Positions 1 to 7,932 of a stretch of 64,000 nt of DNA are shown in pieces; position 1 is the stretch's first letter; every line of letters begins with the position of its first letter. The position numbers were made by a program, and so were the translations under genes. Source of the DNA: Frondihabitans sucicola (GTDB taxonomy: Bacteria; Actinomycetota; Actinomycetes; Actinomycetales; Microbacteriaceae); contig NZ_AP027733.1 in NCBI RefSeq assembly GCF_030296615.1, positions 1-64,000 on the forward strand, written 5' to 3'. The notes beneath the pieces were generated by a model, which saw only the letters and a list, made by a program, of their open reading frames with translations, did no database searches and had not been told where the DNA came from.

Positions 1-464
1 GGATGTCGAGCAGCACGCGCGTGAAGTACCGATTGGGCACCGGACGCCCGGTTGCCGGATGGAAGAGCAGGCTTCGGTAGGCGATGTAGGGCGCGATGTC
101 GGGGACGGTGATCGTGACGGTGTCCTGCCGACCGAGAGGGGCCGAGGGCGCAGGGCGAGCCTGTCGAGAGTCTCGTCGATGTCGTCGAGCAGACCTGCGA
201 TCATTGCGGTCACGTTGCTGCCACCCATGTCGTAGCCGTGGCCGGATGTTCCGAGGCCACCCGGCTGACGATGTCATCCATGGTCTGGCTCTCCGGCCTG
301 TGCGCCACCTCCGGCCTGGGGATGGTGATGTGCTCGGGGTTGACGTCTGCGCGCCTCGGTCGAGCGCGGTCGGAGGTGCTGACGCTTGACGTCGAGTCAT
401 GGGGGTCTCGCTTCACTCGTCTCGAACACGGGGGCGATGCGGAACCGGGACCCCCTACAGCCAC
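1..464 (-). CDS. Unrecognised protein, 3' part beyond left edge, frame-interrupted
   Basis: A minus-strand gene probably starts at GTG 464 below the promoter at 484-499 and runs off the left end of the window. Credible protein sequence moves between frames twice: near 256 (GGCC context) and near 130-147. Each break is restored by adding one base. The reconstructed text includes MDDIVSRVALGTSGHGYD, then AMIAGLLDDIDETLDRL and finally VPDIAPYIAYRSLLFHP. No family is recognised, and the N-terminal forty residues are uncertain. Confidence 0.45.
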
Positions 465-483
465 GGTTCCACGTCGCCAATCT

Positions 484-499
484 TAGTGTAGCAGGTTGC
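484..499 (-). promoter_or_regulatory. Extended -10 promoter, GCAACCTGCTACACTA class
   Basis: On the minus strand GCAACCTGCTACACTA gives an extended -10 (TGC-TACACT) preceded by GCAACC. The same string or a close variant recurs at 1320, 5292, 21244, 49103 and 51545. It faces the partial gene beginning at 464. Confidence 0.6.
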
Positions 500-502
500 T
501 AA

Positions 503-1121
503 CTAGGCGATCAGCTCGATAGGCTCTCGCGCCCACCAGCGATCGATCGCCACGGGCTCCTGGCGGCGGCTGAGGGCTCGCGCCTCGGCAGTGACGAGCC
601 CGCACTCGCATTCGCGGTCCAGGGCCCTCCTGGCGTCGTTTGCGGCGTGCCTGCGGAACTTCCTGAGCGCCTGGAGCACCTCGGAGCCGTAGTCGATGCG
701 TCCCTCGTCGGCGGCGAGGCTCGCGAGGCGGTCGGCGGCGAGGCTCGCGAGGCGGTCGGCGGCATGGTTCGGGGGTCGCCCGGTGGCCGCGGACCCAGTG
801 CGCGATGATCTCGCGCGATTCGGCCAGCTCGGCGAACTCGTCGACCAACTCGGGCCGGAACTTGGTCGGGCCGCCCAGGTCGAAGCCCGTGATGATCGCA
901 TACGGCGCGATGAGCGTCAGGGTCACGCGACTGTCCGTGCGCAGGTGCACCTCGGACCCCTCGGGCGTAGCCCTGACGGCCTCGATGGCGGCGCGCAGCT
1001 CGGTGCTGCCGACGTCAGAGGGGGTGGCGGACTGGCCGTACGCGTACGTGCCGTTCTCGCGGACCCAGGCCCATGTGCCGCGCGCCATCCTTCCGGAGGC
1101 ATCCGAGCACACGGCGATCAT
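503..1121 (-). pseudogene. Ribonuclease HI-like, copy 1, frameshifted
   Basis: RNase HI fold protein. The start ATG at 1121 leads into a first catalytic Asp in CSDAS, then Glu in STELRAAIEAV and Asp in RTDSRV, followed by HWVRGHRATPEP. The frame then breaks near 770, and the expected NHAADRLASLAAD with the fourth carboxylate continues in another frame down to the stop at 503. Compared with copy 2 (GHATDERNHAADRLAGL), the break fits loss of about five bases between short GAAC repeats. A 24-bp tandem duplication follows at 711-758. The gene is probably inactive unless the sequence is wrong. Confidence 0.7.
711..763. repeat. 24-bp tandem duplication inside RNase HI copy 1
   Basis: The unit starting GCGGCGAGGCTCGCGAGGCG occupies 711-734 and again 735-758, with a partial third copy. 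It duplicates eight residues (AADRLASL) around the last catalytic Asp. Confidence 0.85.
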
Positions 1122-1129
1122 CGGAGCGC

Positions 1130-1312
1130 CTAGCCAGCGATCCCGACGAGAGCCCCCGTGGCGGTGTCGCGACTACCCCTAGCTACGACACCACCACGGA
1201 GTGCGGACGGCCCTCCCAGACTCGTCCGCATACCCGAAGGCGACCGACCCGAATCGATCACCTGCGTGGGCGATCCTCCCCGGCGCGGATCAGGCGCTGA
1301 GGGGAGGTTCAT
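1130..1312 (-). CDS. Possible leaderless 60-residue ORF
   Basis: ATG at 1312 lies only seven bases below a TACAGT -10 (1320-1333), as would fit a leaderless message. The protein (MNLPSAPDPRRGGS start) is low in hydrophobic residues and resembles no family. It may instead be the untranslated leader of the RNase HI gene at 1121. Confidence 0.2.
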   Translation of the reverse strand: MNLPSAPDPRRGGSPTQVIDSGRSPSGMRTSLGGPSALRGGVVARGSRDTATGALVGIAG

Positions 1313-1319
1313 GCGCTTT

Positions 1320-1333
1320 ACTGTAGCAGGTTG
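1320..1333 (-). promoter_or_regulatory. Extended -10 promoter variant
   Basis: The minus strand reads CAACCTGCTACAGTA, close to the GCAACCTGCTACACTA class. It lies upstream of the small ORF at 1312 and of RNase HI copy 1. Confidence 0.5.
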
Positions 1334-1401
1334 TCACCCGTTGCCCTACTCGGATGGGCCATTCGTACCCCGCCTATGCGGAGACTTCGAGGAATGCCGG
1401 A

Positions 1402-1417
1402 GGGTCGGGGATGGGAG
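1402..1417 (+). repeat. Intergenic 16-mer GGGTCGGGGATGGGAG
   Basis: Copy of a 16-mer found 19 times in the window, only between transcription units. Here it follows the 3' end of the gene at 1433 and continues as AGCGAGCGGAGC, an extension shared by several copies. Confidence 0.85.
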
Positions 1418-1432
1418 AGCGAGCGGAGCGAC

Positions 1433-3328
1433 CTACGCGCGCGCCTCGGCGCGCTTCACGTGGGCGAGCCAGGCGGCAGCGAAGGGGTCCGTGCGCTTGA
1501 GCATGCGAGTGTCGAAGAGCCTGGTCATCAGCTCGGGCAACGTCGGCGGCTCGACGGGCGTCCGGGCGGCCACCACGGCGGCATCCACCCCTGCCGGGTT
1601 GAGCTTCCTCCATCCAGCCGCGATCTCGTCGAGCGCGACGGACACGTCGAACGGGAGCTGGGCCTGCTTGTCGAGCTGCTTGGCATGATCCAGCCATGCC
1701 TTGGCGCCCGCATCGGTGGCGAGCTGCGCGCGGCGGGCGAGGGCCAGGTAGTGGCGATCGGGAGCCTTCTCCACCGCTGCCAGGAGTACGCGTCGGTCCC
1801 TGTCGAGCGTGTTGACGTTGTCCCGGCGCCAGCGGGGCGCGATCAGGTCGAGGGCGGCGTGGAGGTCTTCGCTGAGATAGCCGCCGGATGCGGCGGCTCG
1901 GGTGACCATGAGCCACTGCGTCGAGTACTTGTCGGAGCCGAGGCGGGCATCCTTGGCCAGCGTCAGGTAGTGCTGGTCGCGCCCGTCGGCGACCTCAGGG
2001 GCGGATGCTGCCTCATCGACGACGGATGCGTCCGTGACGTACACGTCGCGCCAGTCCGCGTCGAGCTGGCTGGGGCTGGCCGAGCGCCACAGCGGCATGA
2101 TGCTGTCGTACTGCGCCTTCACGTCGGCGGGCAGCAGGCCAAGGGAGTCGAGTTCCCGTTCACGGATCAGCCATGCGCGGGACGCCGTGGACTTCTTCGA
2201 CAGCCGCCCGTCCGAGGCGGCGGCGATGTACGGTGCGCGGCGCGCTGTGCCCTCGGATGTCCGAGCGGACCGGGCTGCCCGGATGATGCTCGGCATCTCG
2301 GATCGCCATCCGGGGATGCTGTCATCGAGGGCCCGCTTCCGGGTCTCTGTGAGCTGCTCGCGACGGAGCTTCACGCCTTGCTCGTGGAGCCAGGACTTCG
2401 CGGGGCCGGTGATGGGTTCCAGGGGCCACCCCTTCGAGACCTCGACGATGCGGCGCTCGAAGAGGGACTTGGGTTCGATCTGGGCGGTTCCGGCCTCGAC
2501 GGCCCGGAGGCGGGCGTCGGTGTCGAGGTCGGCGGCGTTGTGGTCCCGCCATCCGGGGATCGCCTTGTCGTAGCTGGCGGCGCGCTTCTTCGTGAGGTCG
2601 CCGGTGGCCAGGCGGTGGCGTTGGTCGTTCAGCCATCGGTTGCCGGTGGGCAAGGAGGCGAGGCGTCCTTCGGCGGCGGCGGCGAGGTAGCTGTCGCTGT
2701 CCAGGTCGCTGCGGACTGCCGCTCGATCAAGGTCGGCGAGGCGCTTGACTCGGCGGGCCGCCTTGGCGCGGTCGTCGGGATTCTCGGCGGTGATCTGGTC
2801 GAGCTGCTCGGCCGTGAGGGGGTTCACCCAGCCAGGGAGGGCTTCGTCGAGGACCTTGTCGGTCCCTGCGCCCTGGTGGACGGAGAGGAGGGCGCGCTGG
2901 AGCGTAAGCCAGTTGTCGGCGTCGGCCCCGACGGATGCGAGTCGACCTTCACGGGCGAGGGTGAGGTAGTCGTGGTCCCAGGAGGGCGGCTGCACGCCGT
3001 TGCGGAGGGCCCACCCGTCATCGAGTTCGCGGGGCGAGAGCGTGAGCCAACCGGGTGCGGCCTTGTCGAGCTGGGGCTTGAGCTGCGGCGGGAGGGTGCC
3101 GCGACGGAAGGCGCGACGCGAGTCGGCGAGGTAGAGAACTGCGGCCTTGACGTCCTCGCGCAGGGTGCCGGACTTGGCGGCGCGAACGAAGGCGGCCGTC
3201 GACATCGGCTTCGGAGTCGCCGGAGCTTTCGCTGGCGCCTTCGGAGGGGTCTTGGCGTCGGGCTTCGCGGCCGCCTTCGGGGCGTTGGCAGGGGCCTTCT
3301 TGGCGCGGGGTTTTGTTGCAGCAGGCAT
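1433..3328 (-). CDS. Helicase-associated-like repeat protein, copy 1
   Basis: A 631-residue protein. The start at 3328 was chosen because GGAG lies six bases upstream; an in-frame ATG sits six bases earlier. Residues 1-40 are Ala/Lys/Pro-rich. The rest is a series of about nine repeats of 55-65 residues with the pattern Y(L)xxAxxGRLA...WL...R...L...LDxxxPGW, for example WLTLQRALLS then LDEALPGW. This resembles the WL-QR...G-L...L...GW signature of helicase-associated (HA) domains but without a helicase. It lies just upstream of RNase HI copy 1; a relative at 46855 also adjoins an RNase HI. Nucleic-acid binding is inferred. Confidence 0.6.
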   Translation of the reverse strand: MPAATKPRAKKAPANAPKAAAKPDAKTPPKAPAKAPATPKPMSTAAFVRAAKSGTLREDVKAAVLYLADSRRAFRRGTLPPQLKPQLDKAAPGWLTLSPRELDDGWALRNGVQPPSWDHDYLTLAREGRLASVGADADNWLTLQRALLSVHQGAGTDKVLDEALPGWVNPLTAEQLDQITAENPDDRAKAARRVKRLADLDRAAVRSDLDSDSYLAAAAEGRLASLPTGNRWLNDQRHRLATGDLTKKRAASYDKAIPGWRDHNAADLDTDARLRAVEAGTAQIEPKSLFERRIVEVSKGWPLEPITGPAKSWLHEQGVKLRREQLTETRKRALDDSIPGWRSEMPSIIRAARSARTSEGTARRAPYIAAASDGRLSKKSTASRAWLIRERELDSLGLLPADVKAQYDSIMPLWRSASPSQLDADWRDVYVTDASVVDEAASAPEVADGRDQHYLTLAKDARLGSDKYSTQWLMVTRAAASGGYLSEDLHAALDLIAPRWRRDNVNTLDRDRRVLLAAVEKAPDRHYLALARRAQLATDAGAKAWLDHAKQLDKQAQLPFDVSVALDEIAAGWRKLNPAGVDAAVVAARTPVEPPTLPELMTRLFDTRMLKRTDPFAAAWLAHVKRAEARA

Positions 3329-3445
3329 GAGCATCTCCGGGAGGAAGGAGGGCGATCGTGATGCACACCGTACCGCTGATTGCTTGGTCGAGCACCGCGC
3401 CGTGCCGGTCCCCTTGGGAGGTTGTCAGTGAAGCACGTGGCCGCT

Positions 3446-3676
3446 TCAGTCGCGGGCGAGCTGGCGCGCCAGGTCGCGGCCAAGGCGCGTGGTGGCGACC
3501 TTCCCGGCACCCGGTCCGATGTACTGCCGCTCGATGAGGCCGCGAGCCTCCAGCGCGGCTGCGGTTCGGGCGCCGACGCGATCGCGCATCGGGTCGACGT
3601 GACGCCCGACGCGAAGGGGACCGGCACTTTCGATCCAGGCAAGGGTGTCGAGCATGCGGGTGGTCAGGTCGGCCAT
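3446..3676 (-). CDS. Small winged-helix-like protein
   Basis: 76 residues; GAGAGGACCACC precedes ATG 3676. The pattern AAALEARGLIERQYIGPGAG followed by TRLGRDLARQ resembles the recognition helix and wing of a small winged-helix DNA-binding domain. The leader keeps the GAGAGGAC element seen at hairpin-controlled genes but has no clear hairpin. A transcriptional regulator is possible; function otherwise unknown. Confidence 0.5.
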   Translation of the reverse strand: MADLTTRMLDTLAWIESAGPLRVGRHVDPMRDRVGARTAAALEARGLIERQYIGPGAGKVATTRLGRDLARQLARD

Positions 3677-3750
3677 GGTGGTCCTCTCGATGGGGTCTCT
3701 ACTGGAGAGAGCGTCGAGGGGCCCCGATCTATCAGTCGGCGACGGACTTC

Positions 3751-4218
3751 TTACCAGCCCGGGTCTTCGTTGACGTGCCCGACGACGCCGCGCCCACGCT
3801 TCCCGGCGAACACGCGAGCGGGCTTCTCGCTCGCTCGGGTGTCGAAGATGTCGTCGTAGACGGCGAGGTACCTGTCCGGCAGGACCAGGCGTGCCCACGC
3901 ATCGACGAGGCGGAGCGCATCCTCGATCGACGCCTTGTTCGGGGTCCGCATGAGGGAGCGGCCGAAGACGCTCTGTGTGAAGTCGGAGTTGCCCTGCTCG
4001 ATCCAGCCGAAGGAAGAGCCGTGGTCGCCTTCGTCGCCGAGTCCGCACTTGAAGACGATGGCGTCGTAGAGGACGAGGGTCACCTGCCGCTTCTCGGAGT
4101 CGTAGGTGAAGTCGTGGTTCTTCTGGCCGAAATAGCCCCACACGACGCGGGACAGCTCGTCGACGTCCGTGATGCGGCGCTGCGGGTCGTCTGGTGTTTC
4201 CGTGTCCCTTGTGGTCAT
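3751..4218 (-). CDS. Unrecognised 155-residue protein
   Basis: Starts at ATG 4218 with GGGAGAG seven bases upstream, directly after the stop of the gene at 4223. Codons 5-8 are formed by the minus-strand 12-mer GGGACACGGAAA, giving RDTET. The middle part is rich in acidic and aromatic residues (VVWGYFGQKNHDFTYD) and the C-terminus is basic. No family is recognised. Last gene of an overlapping cluster running from 5227. Confidence 0.65.
   Translation of the reverse strand: MTTRDTETPDDPQRRITDVDELSRVVWGYFGQKNHDFTYDSEKRQVTLVLYDAIVFKCGLGDEGDHGSSFGWIEQGNSDFTQSVFGRSLMRTPNKASIEDALRLVDAWARLVLPDRYLAVYDDIFDTRASEKPARVFAGKRGRGVVGHVNEDPGW
4197..4208 (-). repeat. 12-mer GGGACACGGAAA (minus strand)
   Basis: One of 21 exact copies, all with the same orientation. 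It lies in codons 4-8 of the gene starting at 4218. Confidence 0.9.
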
Positions 4219-4222
4219 TTGA

Positions 4223-4558
4223 CTACTCTCCCAGGCTCGTGTCATCGGGGTAGGTCTCCAGCCAGTGGCCGAGACCCTTGAGGTAGCGCCCGACGCCGGT
4301 AGCGCGGGCGAAATCCTCCCCGAGCGGGTCGAGCTTGTCGGCGCCGAGGGCGGCCACCTCCGGCGAGAGCATGTGGCTAGCGAGACCGAAGTTGGCCAGG
4401 CCGTGCAGCACCGCGGCGACCTGGTTGCGAGTGGGCGGCGGATCGCCGTGAAGGTTCGCGTCGAGATGGAGAGCCTGGGCGCCCATGAGGACATCCGCGG
4501 CGTGCTGGCCGTTGAGGTCGTAGGCGCTCGGGACGGAGGGGTCTCTGTGCGCGGTCAT
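4223..4558 (-). CDS. Unrecognised 111-residue protein
   Basis: ATG at 4558 overlaps the stop of the preceding gene (ATGA), so translational coupling is likely. The mostly helical sequence includes HAADVLMGAQALHL and NQVAAVLHGLANFGLASHML. No catalytic motif is seen. Confidence 0.65.
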   Translation of the reverse strand: MTAHRDPSVPSAYDLNGQHAADVLMGAQALHLDANLHGDPPPTRNQVAAVLHGLANFGLASHMLSPEVAALGADKLDPLGEDFARATGVGRYLKGLGHWLETYPDDTSLGE

Positions 4559-4899
4559 CGGCGGTTACTCTCCCACTCGCGAACGCGGGCGAGGTGGGTC
4601 GCGGCCCAGGCGGGCAGCTCGCTCATACGGCTCGCGGGCTCGTCCCACTGCCGGACATTGTCGTGGAACGCGACGCCGCGGCGATGCTGCCCGTCACTGC
4701 CATTCGTCTTGACCGTCGGGCCCTCGATGTACACGTCGAGCACGCCAGGCTCGGAGAAGCGAGAGGCGCTGATGGTGAGTCGCTGCGGCTTGATCTTGAC
4801 GCGGCGACCGTGCTGGAGCTGCGTGAGGTGGGGAAGATCACCCGGCAGGTCGAACTCGTACTTGACGCCCGGCTCCTCCTCGGTGAGGTGGAAGGTCAT
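4555..4899 (-). CDS. Unrecognised 114-residue protein
   Basis: Starts at ATG 4899, two bases after the conserved string GGGACACGGAAAC, which also touches the stop of the preceding gene at 4913. The N-terminal half looks beta-rich (KYEFDLPGDLPHLTQL, VDVYIEGP-like text). Unknown function. Confidence 0.65.
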   Translation of the reverse strand: MTFHLTEEEPGVKYEFDLPGDLPHLTQLQHGRRVKIKPQRLTISASRFSEPGVLDVYIEGPTVKTNGSDGQHRRGVAFHDNVRQWDEPASRMSELPAWAATHLARVREWESNRR

Positions 4900-4901
4900 G
4901 G

Positions 4902-4913
4902 TTTCCGTGTCCC
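4902..4913 (-). repeat. 12-mer GGGACACGGAAA at a gene start
   Basis: It lies between the stop of the gene at 4913 and ATG 4899, the position expected of a start-associated sequence. Confidence 0.9.
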
Positions 4914-5227
4914 TACTGCTCGGGGAGGAAGTGGAGCGCGCCGATGATGATGGCGAGCCCACCAAGGGTGGCAGCGTCCACAGGCAGAAGGCGCCGGAAC
5001 CCCTTCAGGGTGAGCTTCGGGCGCTGGAGCGTGTAGGCGACGGGTGTGCCTGTGCGGGCGGCCTCGTCGGCGCGCTCGGCGGCGTTGTCGGCGATGACGA
5101 TGCGCCCCTTGACGATGAGGTTGACCGCGACGGCCAAGCCGATGATGAGCCAGAGAATCGGCGTGGGCACGGCGGGCGCGAAGGCTTTGAAGGCACGCGA
5201 GGCGGCCGCTGCCAGAAGAATGATCAT
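4913..5227 (-). CDS. Two-helix membrane protein
   Basis: 104 residues; GGAG lies four bases before ATG 5227. Hydrophobic segments occur at about residues 22-38 (TPILWLIIGLAVAVNLIV) and near the C-terminus (LGGLAIIIGALHFL). First gene of the cluster that runs to 3751. Its promoter at 5292 overlaps the operator-like palindrome at 5274. Confidence 0.65.
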   Translation of the reverse strand: MIILLAAAASRAFKAFAPAVPTPILWLIIGLAVAVNLIVKGRIVIADNAAERADEAARTGTPVAYTLQRPKLTLKGFRRLLPVDAATLGGLAIIIGALHFLPEQ

Positions 5228-5273
5228 GGGGCTCCGTTGCGAGCTGGGATGGCGCGTGGCCCGCACGGGACAG

Positions 5274-5289
5274 CGCTACCTGGATAGCG
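5274..5289. promoter_or_regulatory. Operator-like palindrome CGCTACCTGGATAGCG
   Basis: Member of a family with consensus CGCTANCTGGGTAGCG. It lies directly below the -10 of the promoter at 5292-5309, where a bound repressor would block transcription. Confidence 0.6.
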
Positions 5290-5291
5290 TC

Positions 5292-5309
5292 AGTATAGCA
5301 GGTTGCGAC
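5292..5309 (-). promoter_or_regulatory. Extended -10 promoter
   Basis: The minus strand reads GTCGCAACCTGCTATACT, with a good TATACT -10 preceded by TGC. It drives the membrane-protein cluster starting at 5227. Confidence 0.6.
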
Positions 5310-5380
5310 AGAAGCGGTCTTCGTCGGGCGCACCGGAACGCCCCAGGCCCGCATGGCCCAGGGTGTTCGAGCGAGTGCTC

Positions 5381-5689
5381 TTAGAGGGCGGAACGGAGTT
5401 CGAGGAGTTCGTCCAGGATCGCCACCCGACGGGCACCGTAGCTGCGGCGCTGTTCCGGGTCGGCCGAGCTGGTCTCGACCTCGGTGAACACGAGGATGGC
5501 GCGCCCGAGGGCATCGGCGGAGTTCCCGAAGGGACCACCAGTGCTCGCCAGGGCCCGGGTGAGGCGGAGGGCGTTGCTGAACTCGATGGGGCTCGCGGCT
5601 GAGTTGCGGGCCTTGATCGATGAACGGCGTCCGTCTCGGAGCGCCTCGACGATGCGTGCTTCGAGGGAGGTGGTGTCGATCGCGGTCAT
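5381..5689 (-). CDS. Unrecognised 102-residue helical protein
   Basis: ATG at 5689 overlaps the stop of the gene above (ATGA). Predominantly helical, ending in AILDELLELRSAL. The order with the genes at 6005 and 6583 suggests one transcript from the hairpin promoter at 6584-6653. Confidence 0.65.
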   Translation of the reverse strand: MTAIDTTSLEARIVEALRDGRRSSIKARNSAASPIEFSNALRLTRALASTGGPFGNSADALGRAILVFTEVETSSADPEQRRSYGARRVAILDELLELRSAL

Positions 5690-6005
5690 GCGGCTGCGCC
5701 CTTCTGGTCGCGTCGGAGCTGTTCGAGGTCGCGCATAGTGTCCGCGCGGAGGCGGCGCCAGCCATGGAAGGCGTCGCCGGTCTCGTTTGCCGAGAGGGGG
5801 ATGCTTCCTGCGCCAGGAGCAGGGCTGTGGCAGTCAGATCGGGGTCGGCCGCGAGTGCCGCGCCGACGGCGAGTGCCGCGAGGACCTGATCCCGTCCGGC
5901 GTCCCACTGCGCCGCCGTCAGGGCGGACCTGGTGGACCGCTGCGACTCGCCGAGCAGGCGCTTGAGCCTGATCCCGGCGAGTCGCTCCGAGACGATGTGC
6001 TCCAT
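5686..6005 (-). CDS. Unrecognised helical protein, one-base frame break
   Basis: ATG 6005 overlaps the upstream stop (TGATG). Reading starts MEHIVSERLAGIRLKRLLG and breaks near 5812 after TATALLL; the continuation GSIPLSANETGDAFHGWRRL is one frame back. Adding one G restores about 106 residues. Probably an intact gene with a sequence error. Confidence 0.55.
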
Positions 6006-6583
6006 CAGCGGCTCGCCCTGTTGGCGGCGATGAGGAGCTTGGTCAGCGTCTCGGTGGTGAGCGTGGCGTGGCCCTCGAAGTCGAACTCGATGCGGCCCGG
6101 ACCCGTGGCAGGGATGCCCGCCTTGCGGATCATCGTGCTGAGGTTCATCACCTTGTCGTACTCGGCTGCGCGTGCTTCACGGGCGGCTTTCTCCTCCGCC
6201 TTGCGCTCGGCTTCGATCCGCGCCTGCTCCGCAGTCACCTCGTCGAATGTGCCCTTGAGCATCGCCGGGGAGATGGCGCGCATGAACGTGCCCCGCGGGA
6301 GCTTCGTCGACATCTGGGTCTCACCGAGGAGGTCGTTGACGTTGAGCGCTCGAAGCTCTTCGAGGTGCTCACGGATGCTCTCCGGCTTCTGGATGGCGAG
6401 GATCGCCAGCATGCGCTTGGCCTCGCCCTTCTTGGCCTTCCGGAGCGTCCCCATCTCGGCACCCTGCGACGTGGAGAAGAGCACCGGCGTCGTCGTGTCG
6501 AGGATGAACATGGCGCTGGGCTCGAATTCGGCGGCGGTGCCGGTGGTGTAAAGCTCGCCTGCGGTGATCTCGGTGGTCTTCAT
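6005..6583 (-). CDS. Unrecognised 192-residue protein with coiled coil
   Basis: Starts at ATG 6583 after GAGAGGACATC. A beta-rich N-terminus (AMFILDTTTPVLFSTSQ) is followed by a charged helical region, including a coiled coil at about residues 120-145 (EQARIEAERKAEEKAAREAR). Promoter and AGGGA hairpin lie directly upstream; the two smaller genes downstream overlap it and are probably co-transcribed. Confidence 0.7.
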   Translation of the reverse strand: MKTTEITAGELYTTGTAAEFEPSAMFILDTTTPVLFSTSQGAEMGTLRKAKKGEAKRMLAILAIQKPESIREHLEELRALNVNDLLGETQMSTKLPRGTFMRAISPAMLKGTFDEVTAEQARIEAERKAEEKAAREARAAEYDKVMNLSTMIRKAGIPATGPGRIEFDFEGHATLTTETLTKLLIAANRASR

Positions 6584-6653
6584 GATGTCCTCTCGTGGCC
6601 CGTCCCTCGGGCCGCTTGATTGCTACAGTACACGTGCATATGCACTTCGTCAA
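6584..6653 (-). promoter_or_regulatory. Shared promoter with AGGGA hairpin leader
   Basis: -35 TTGACG at 6648-6653 and -10 TACTGT at 6625-6630, 17 bases apart, with CATATG in the spacer. The leader stem GGCCCG/CGGGCC closes an AGGGA loop, then GAGAGGACATC precedes ATG 6583. Confidence 0.85.
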
Positions 6654-6693
6654 CTGTGGTTCGCGAGAATCTTCGGCAGGGCGTCCACGCGCC

Positions 6694-6726
6694 AAAAGCC
6701 CCGACCGCGCGGGGCGATCGGGGCTC
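6694..6726 (-). terminator. Rho-independent terminator
   Basis: On the minus strand AGCCCCGATC pairs with GGTCGGGGCT and is followed by TTTT. It lies just below the stop of the gene at 6743. Confidence 0.75.
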
Positions 6727-6742
6727 TCGGTGATGGTGGGTG

Positions 6743-7123
6743 CTACGCGGCGATGCTCTCCAGCACGTCCGCCTCGACCTGCGACGCGAAGCCTGCGGCG
6801 AGGGCGAAGGTTGCGACGTTGGCGAACACGAAGCCGACCAGTTCGGCCGCCCTCTCGCTGAGGCCGACGGCGTAGACCATGTTGCCGTTGATGTAGGTCT
6901 CCATCTCGGCCGCGTCGTCGACGAGCACCTCGACGTTGCTGACGCCTTCGCGGTAGCCGATGACAGCGCGGCTGAGGTCGTGCGAGGTCTGGATGTGGAA
7001 GTAGAAGCCCGCCTCGGTGGCGAGCGTCTCGGCGGCGAAGCGCGCTGCGGAGTCGCCCGAGAAGGTCTCGATGGTCTCGGCGAGCTTGTTGCTGACGATG
7101 GGGCGGATGGCGGTGATGGTCAT
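6743..7123 (-). CDS. Unrecognised 126-residue protein
   Basis: Single-gene unit with its own hairpin promoter above and a terminator below. It starts MTITAIRPIVSNKL; the C-terminal third is hydrophobic and helical (ELVGFVFANVATFALAAGF), perhaps membrane-associated. Unknown function. Confidence 0.7.
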   Translation of the reverse strand: MTITAIRPIVSNKLAETIETFSGDSAARFAAETLATEAGFYFHIQTSHDLSRAVIGYREGVSNVEVLVDDAAEMETYINGNMVYAVGLSERAAELVGFVFANVATFALAAGFASQVEADVLESIAA

Positions 7124-7194
7124 GATGTCCTCTCGTGGCCCTGTCCCTCAGGGCCTCTGAGAGCTACAGTACACGCTGCATATGCAAGCGTCAA
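7124..7194 (-). promoter_or_regulatory. Shared promoter with AGGGA hairpin leader
   Basis: -35 TTGACG 7189-7194 and -10 TACTGT 7166-7171, spacer 17. The stem GCCCTG/CAGGGC differs from its neighbour at 6584 by a compensated pair, loop AGGGA, then GAGAGGACATC. Confidence 0.85.
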
Positions 7195-7217
7195 CACCGC
7201 GAGGAAACTCGGCGTGT

Positions 7218-7601
7218 CTAGTCGTCGAGGAGGATGCGCAGGGCACCCTTCAGTGCCGCCTTGTCGCGCGTGAGCTTGGCGACTTCAGCCTCCAGTTCAG
7301 CGATGCGGGCGTTGACGGGAGCGGGCTTGAGCGCGGGCGCTGCGACCACCTCGCGGGCGGGCGCTGCGGCAGCAGGCGCGACGGCGGGCGCCGGTGCGGC
7401 CACGGGCTCCGACTTCGGCTCCGGCTCGTTGGCCTTGTCGTACGCCTTGATCCATCCGCGGAGGGACTGTTCCCCGACCTGGTACTTCTCGGCCGTCTCC
7501 CGGATCATGCTCCGGTCCTTGGGGTTCGCCGCGCGCCGGGCCAGAACCTCGTCGGTGGCCTGCTGGCGGGTCTCGGGCGTGTACTTCTGTTCGAACGGCA
7601 T
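7218..7601 (-). CDS. HTH plus leucine-zipper protein, IS3 OrfA-like
   Basis: 127 residues; AAGGAA precedes ATG 7601. Residues 1-55 (YTPETRQQATDEVL through VGEQSLRGWIKAYDK) match the helix-turn-helix of IS3-type transposase subunit A. An Ala/Pro-rich linker and a short coiled coil (IAELEAEVAKLTRDKAALKGAL) follow. No transposase catalytic ORF or inverted repeats lie nearby, so it is more likely a domesticated DNA-binding protein. Confidence 0.65.
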   Translation of the reverse strand: MPFEQKYTPETRQQATDEVLARRAANPKDRSMIRETAEKYQVGEQSLRGWIKAYDKANEPEPKSEPVAAPAPAVAPAAAAPAREVVAAPALKPAPVNARIAELEAEVAKLTRDKAALKGALRILLDD

Positions 7602-7665
7602 GGGATTCCTTTAGCGAGATGGTCAGGCGTATGTAGCGAGCATGAAGAAGCTCATGCTGAGCGGG

Positions 7666-7677
7666 TTTCCGTGTCCC
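7666..7677 (-). repeat. 12-mer GGGACACGGAAA
   Basis: Intergenic copy 65 bases upstream of ATG 7601. A seven-base inverted repeat, AGCATGA/TCATGCT, lies between it and the gene. Confidence 0.9.
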
Positions 7678-7707
7678 TTAGGTCCACGTTAGAGAGTGCA
7701 TATGCGT

Positions 7708-7932
7708 TTATGCGAACTGGGGCGTGACGGGCATGCTGCTCGTCGACATGCGACGCAGGGTCCGCATGAACTCGTCGGTGCCCTCGGTGCCGTTCCGCGC
7801 ACTCTCGACATAGCCCGCAAGAGCAAGTCGCACGACGTCCGAGAGGCTGTCGTCATGATCGAGCGCAACGTCCTGCGCGGGTGCATATAGCTCATCCGCG
7901 ATGCGGAAGACGCGGTTCTTGGTAGCGGCCAT
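7708..7932 (-). CDS. Small ribbon-helix-helix-like protein
   Basis: 74 residues from ATG 7932. The pattern RVFRIADELYAPAQDVAL then LSDVVRLALAGYVESAR resembles the strand-helix-helix of CopG/Arc-type regulators. It overlaps the stop of the gene above (TGATG). Confidence 0.5.
   Translation of the reverse strand: MAATKNRVFRIADELYAPAQDVALDHDDSLSDVVRLALAGYVESARNGTEGTDEFMRTLRRMSTSSMPVTPQFA

Noticed and set aside
1331..3361. 676-codon + strand open frame
   Set aside because: It is the complement of the repeat protein at 1433-3328; its Gly/Val-rich translation has no domain and no ribosome site, while the minus-strand protein has clear periodic repeats.
7218..7601. IS3 insertion sequence
   Set aside because: Only the OrfA-like DNA-binding part; no DDE transposase, no terminal inverted repeats or target duplication seen.
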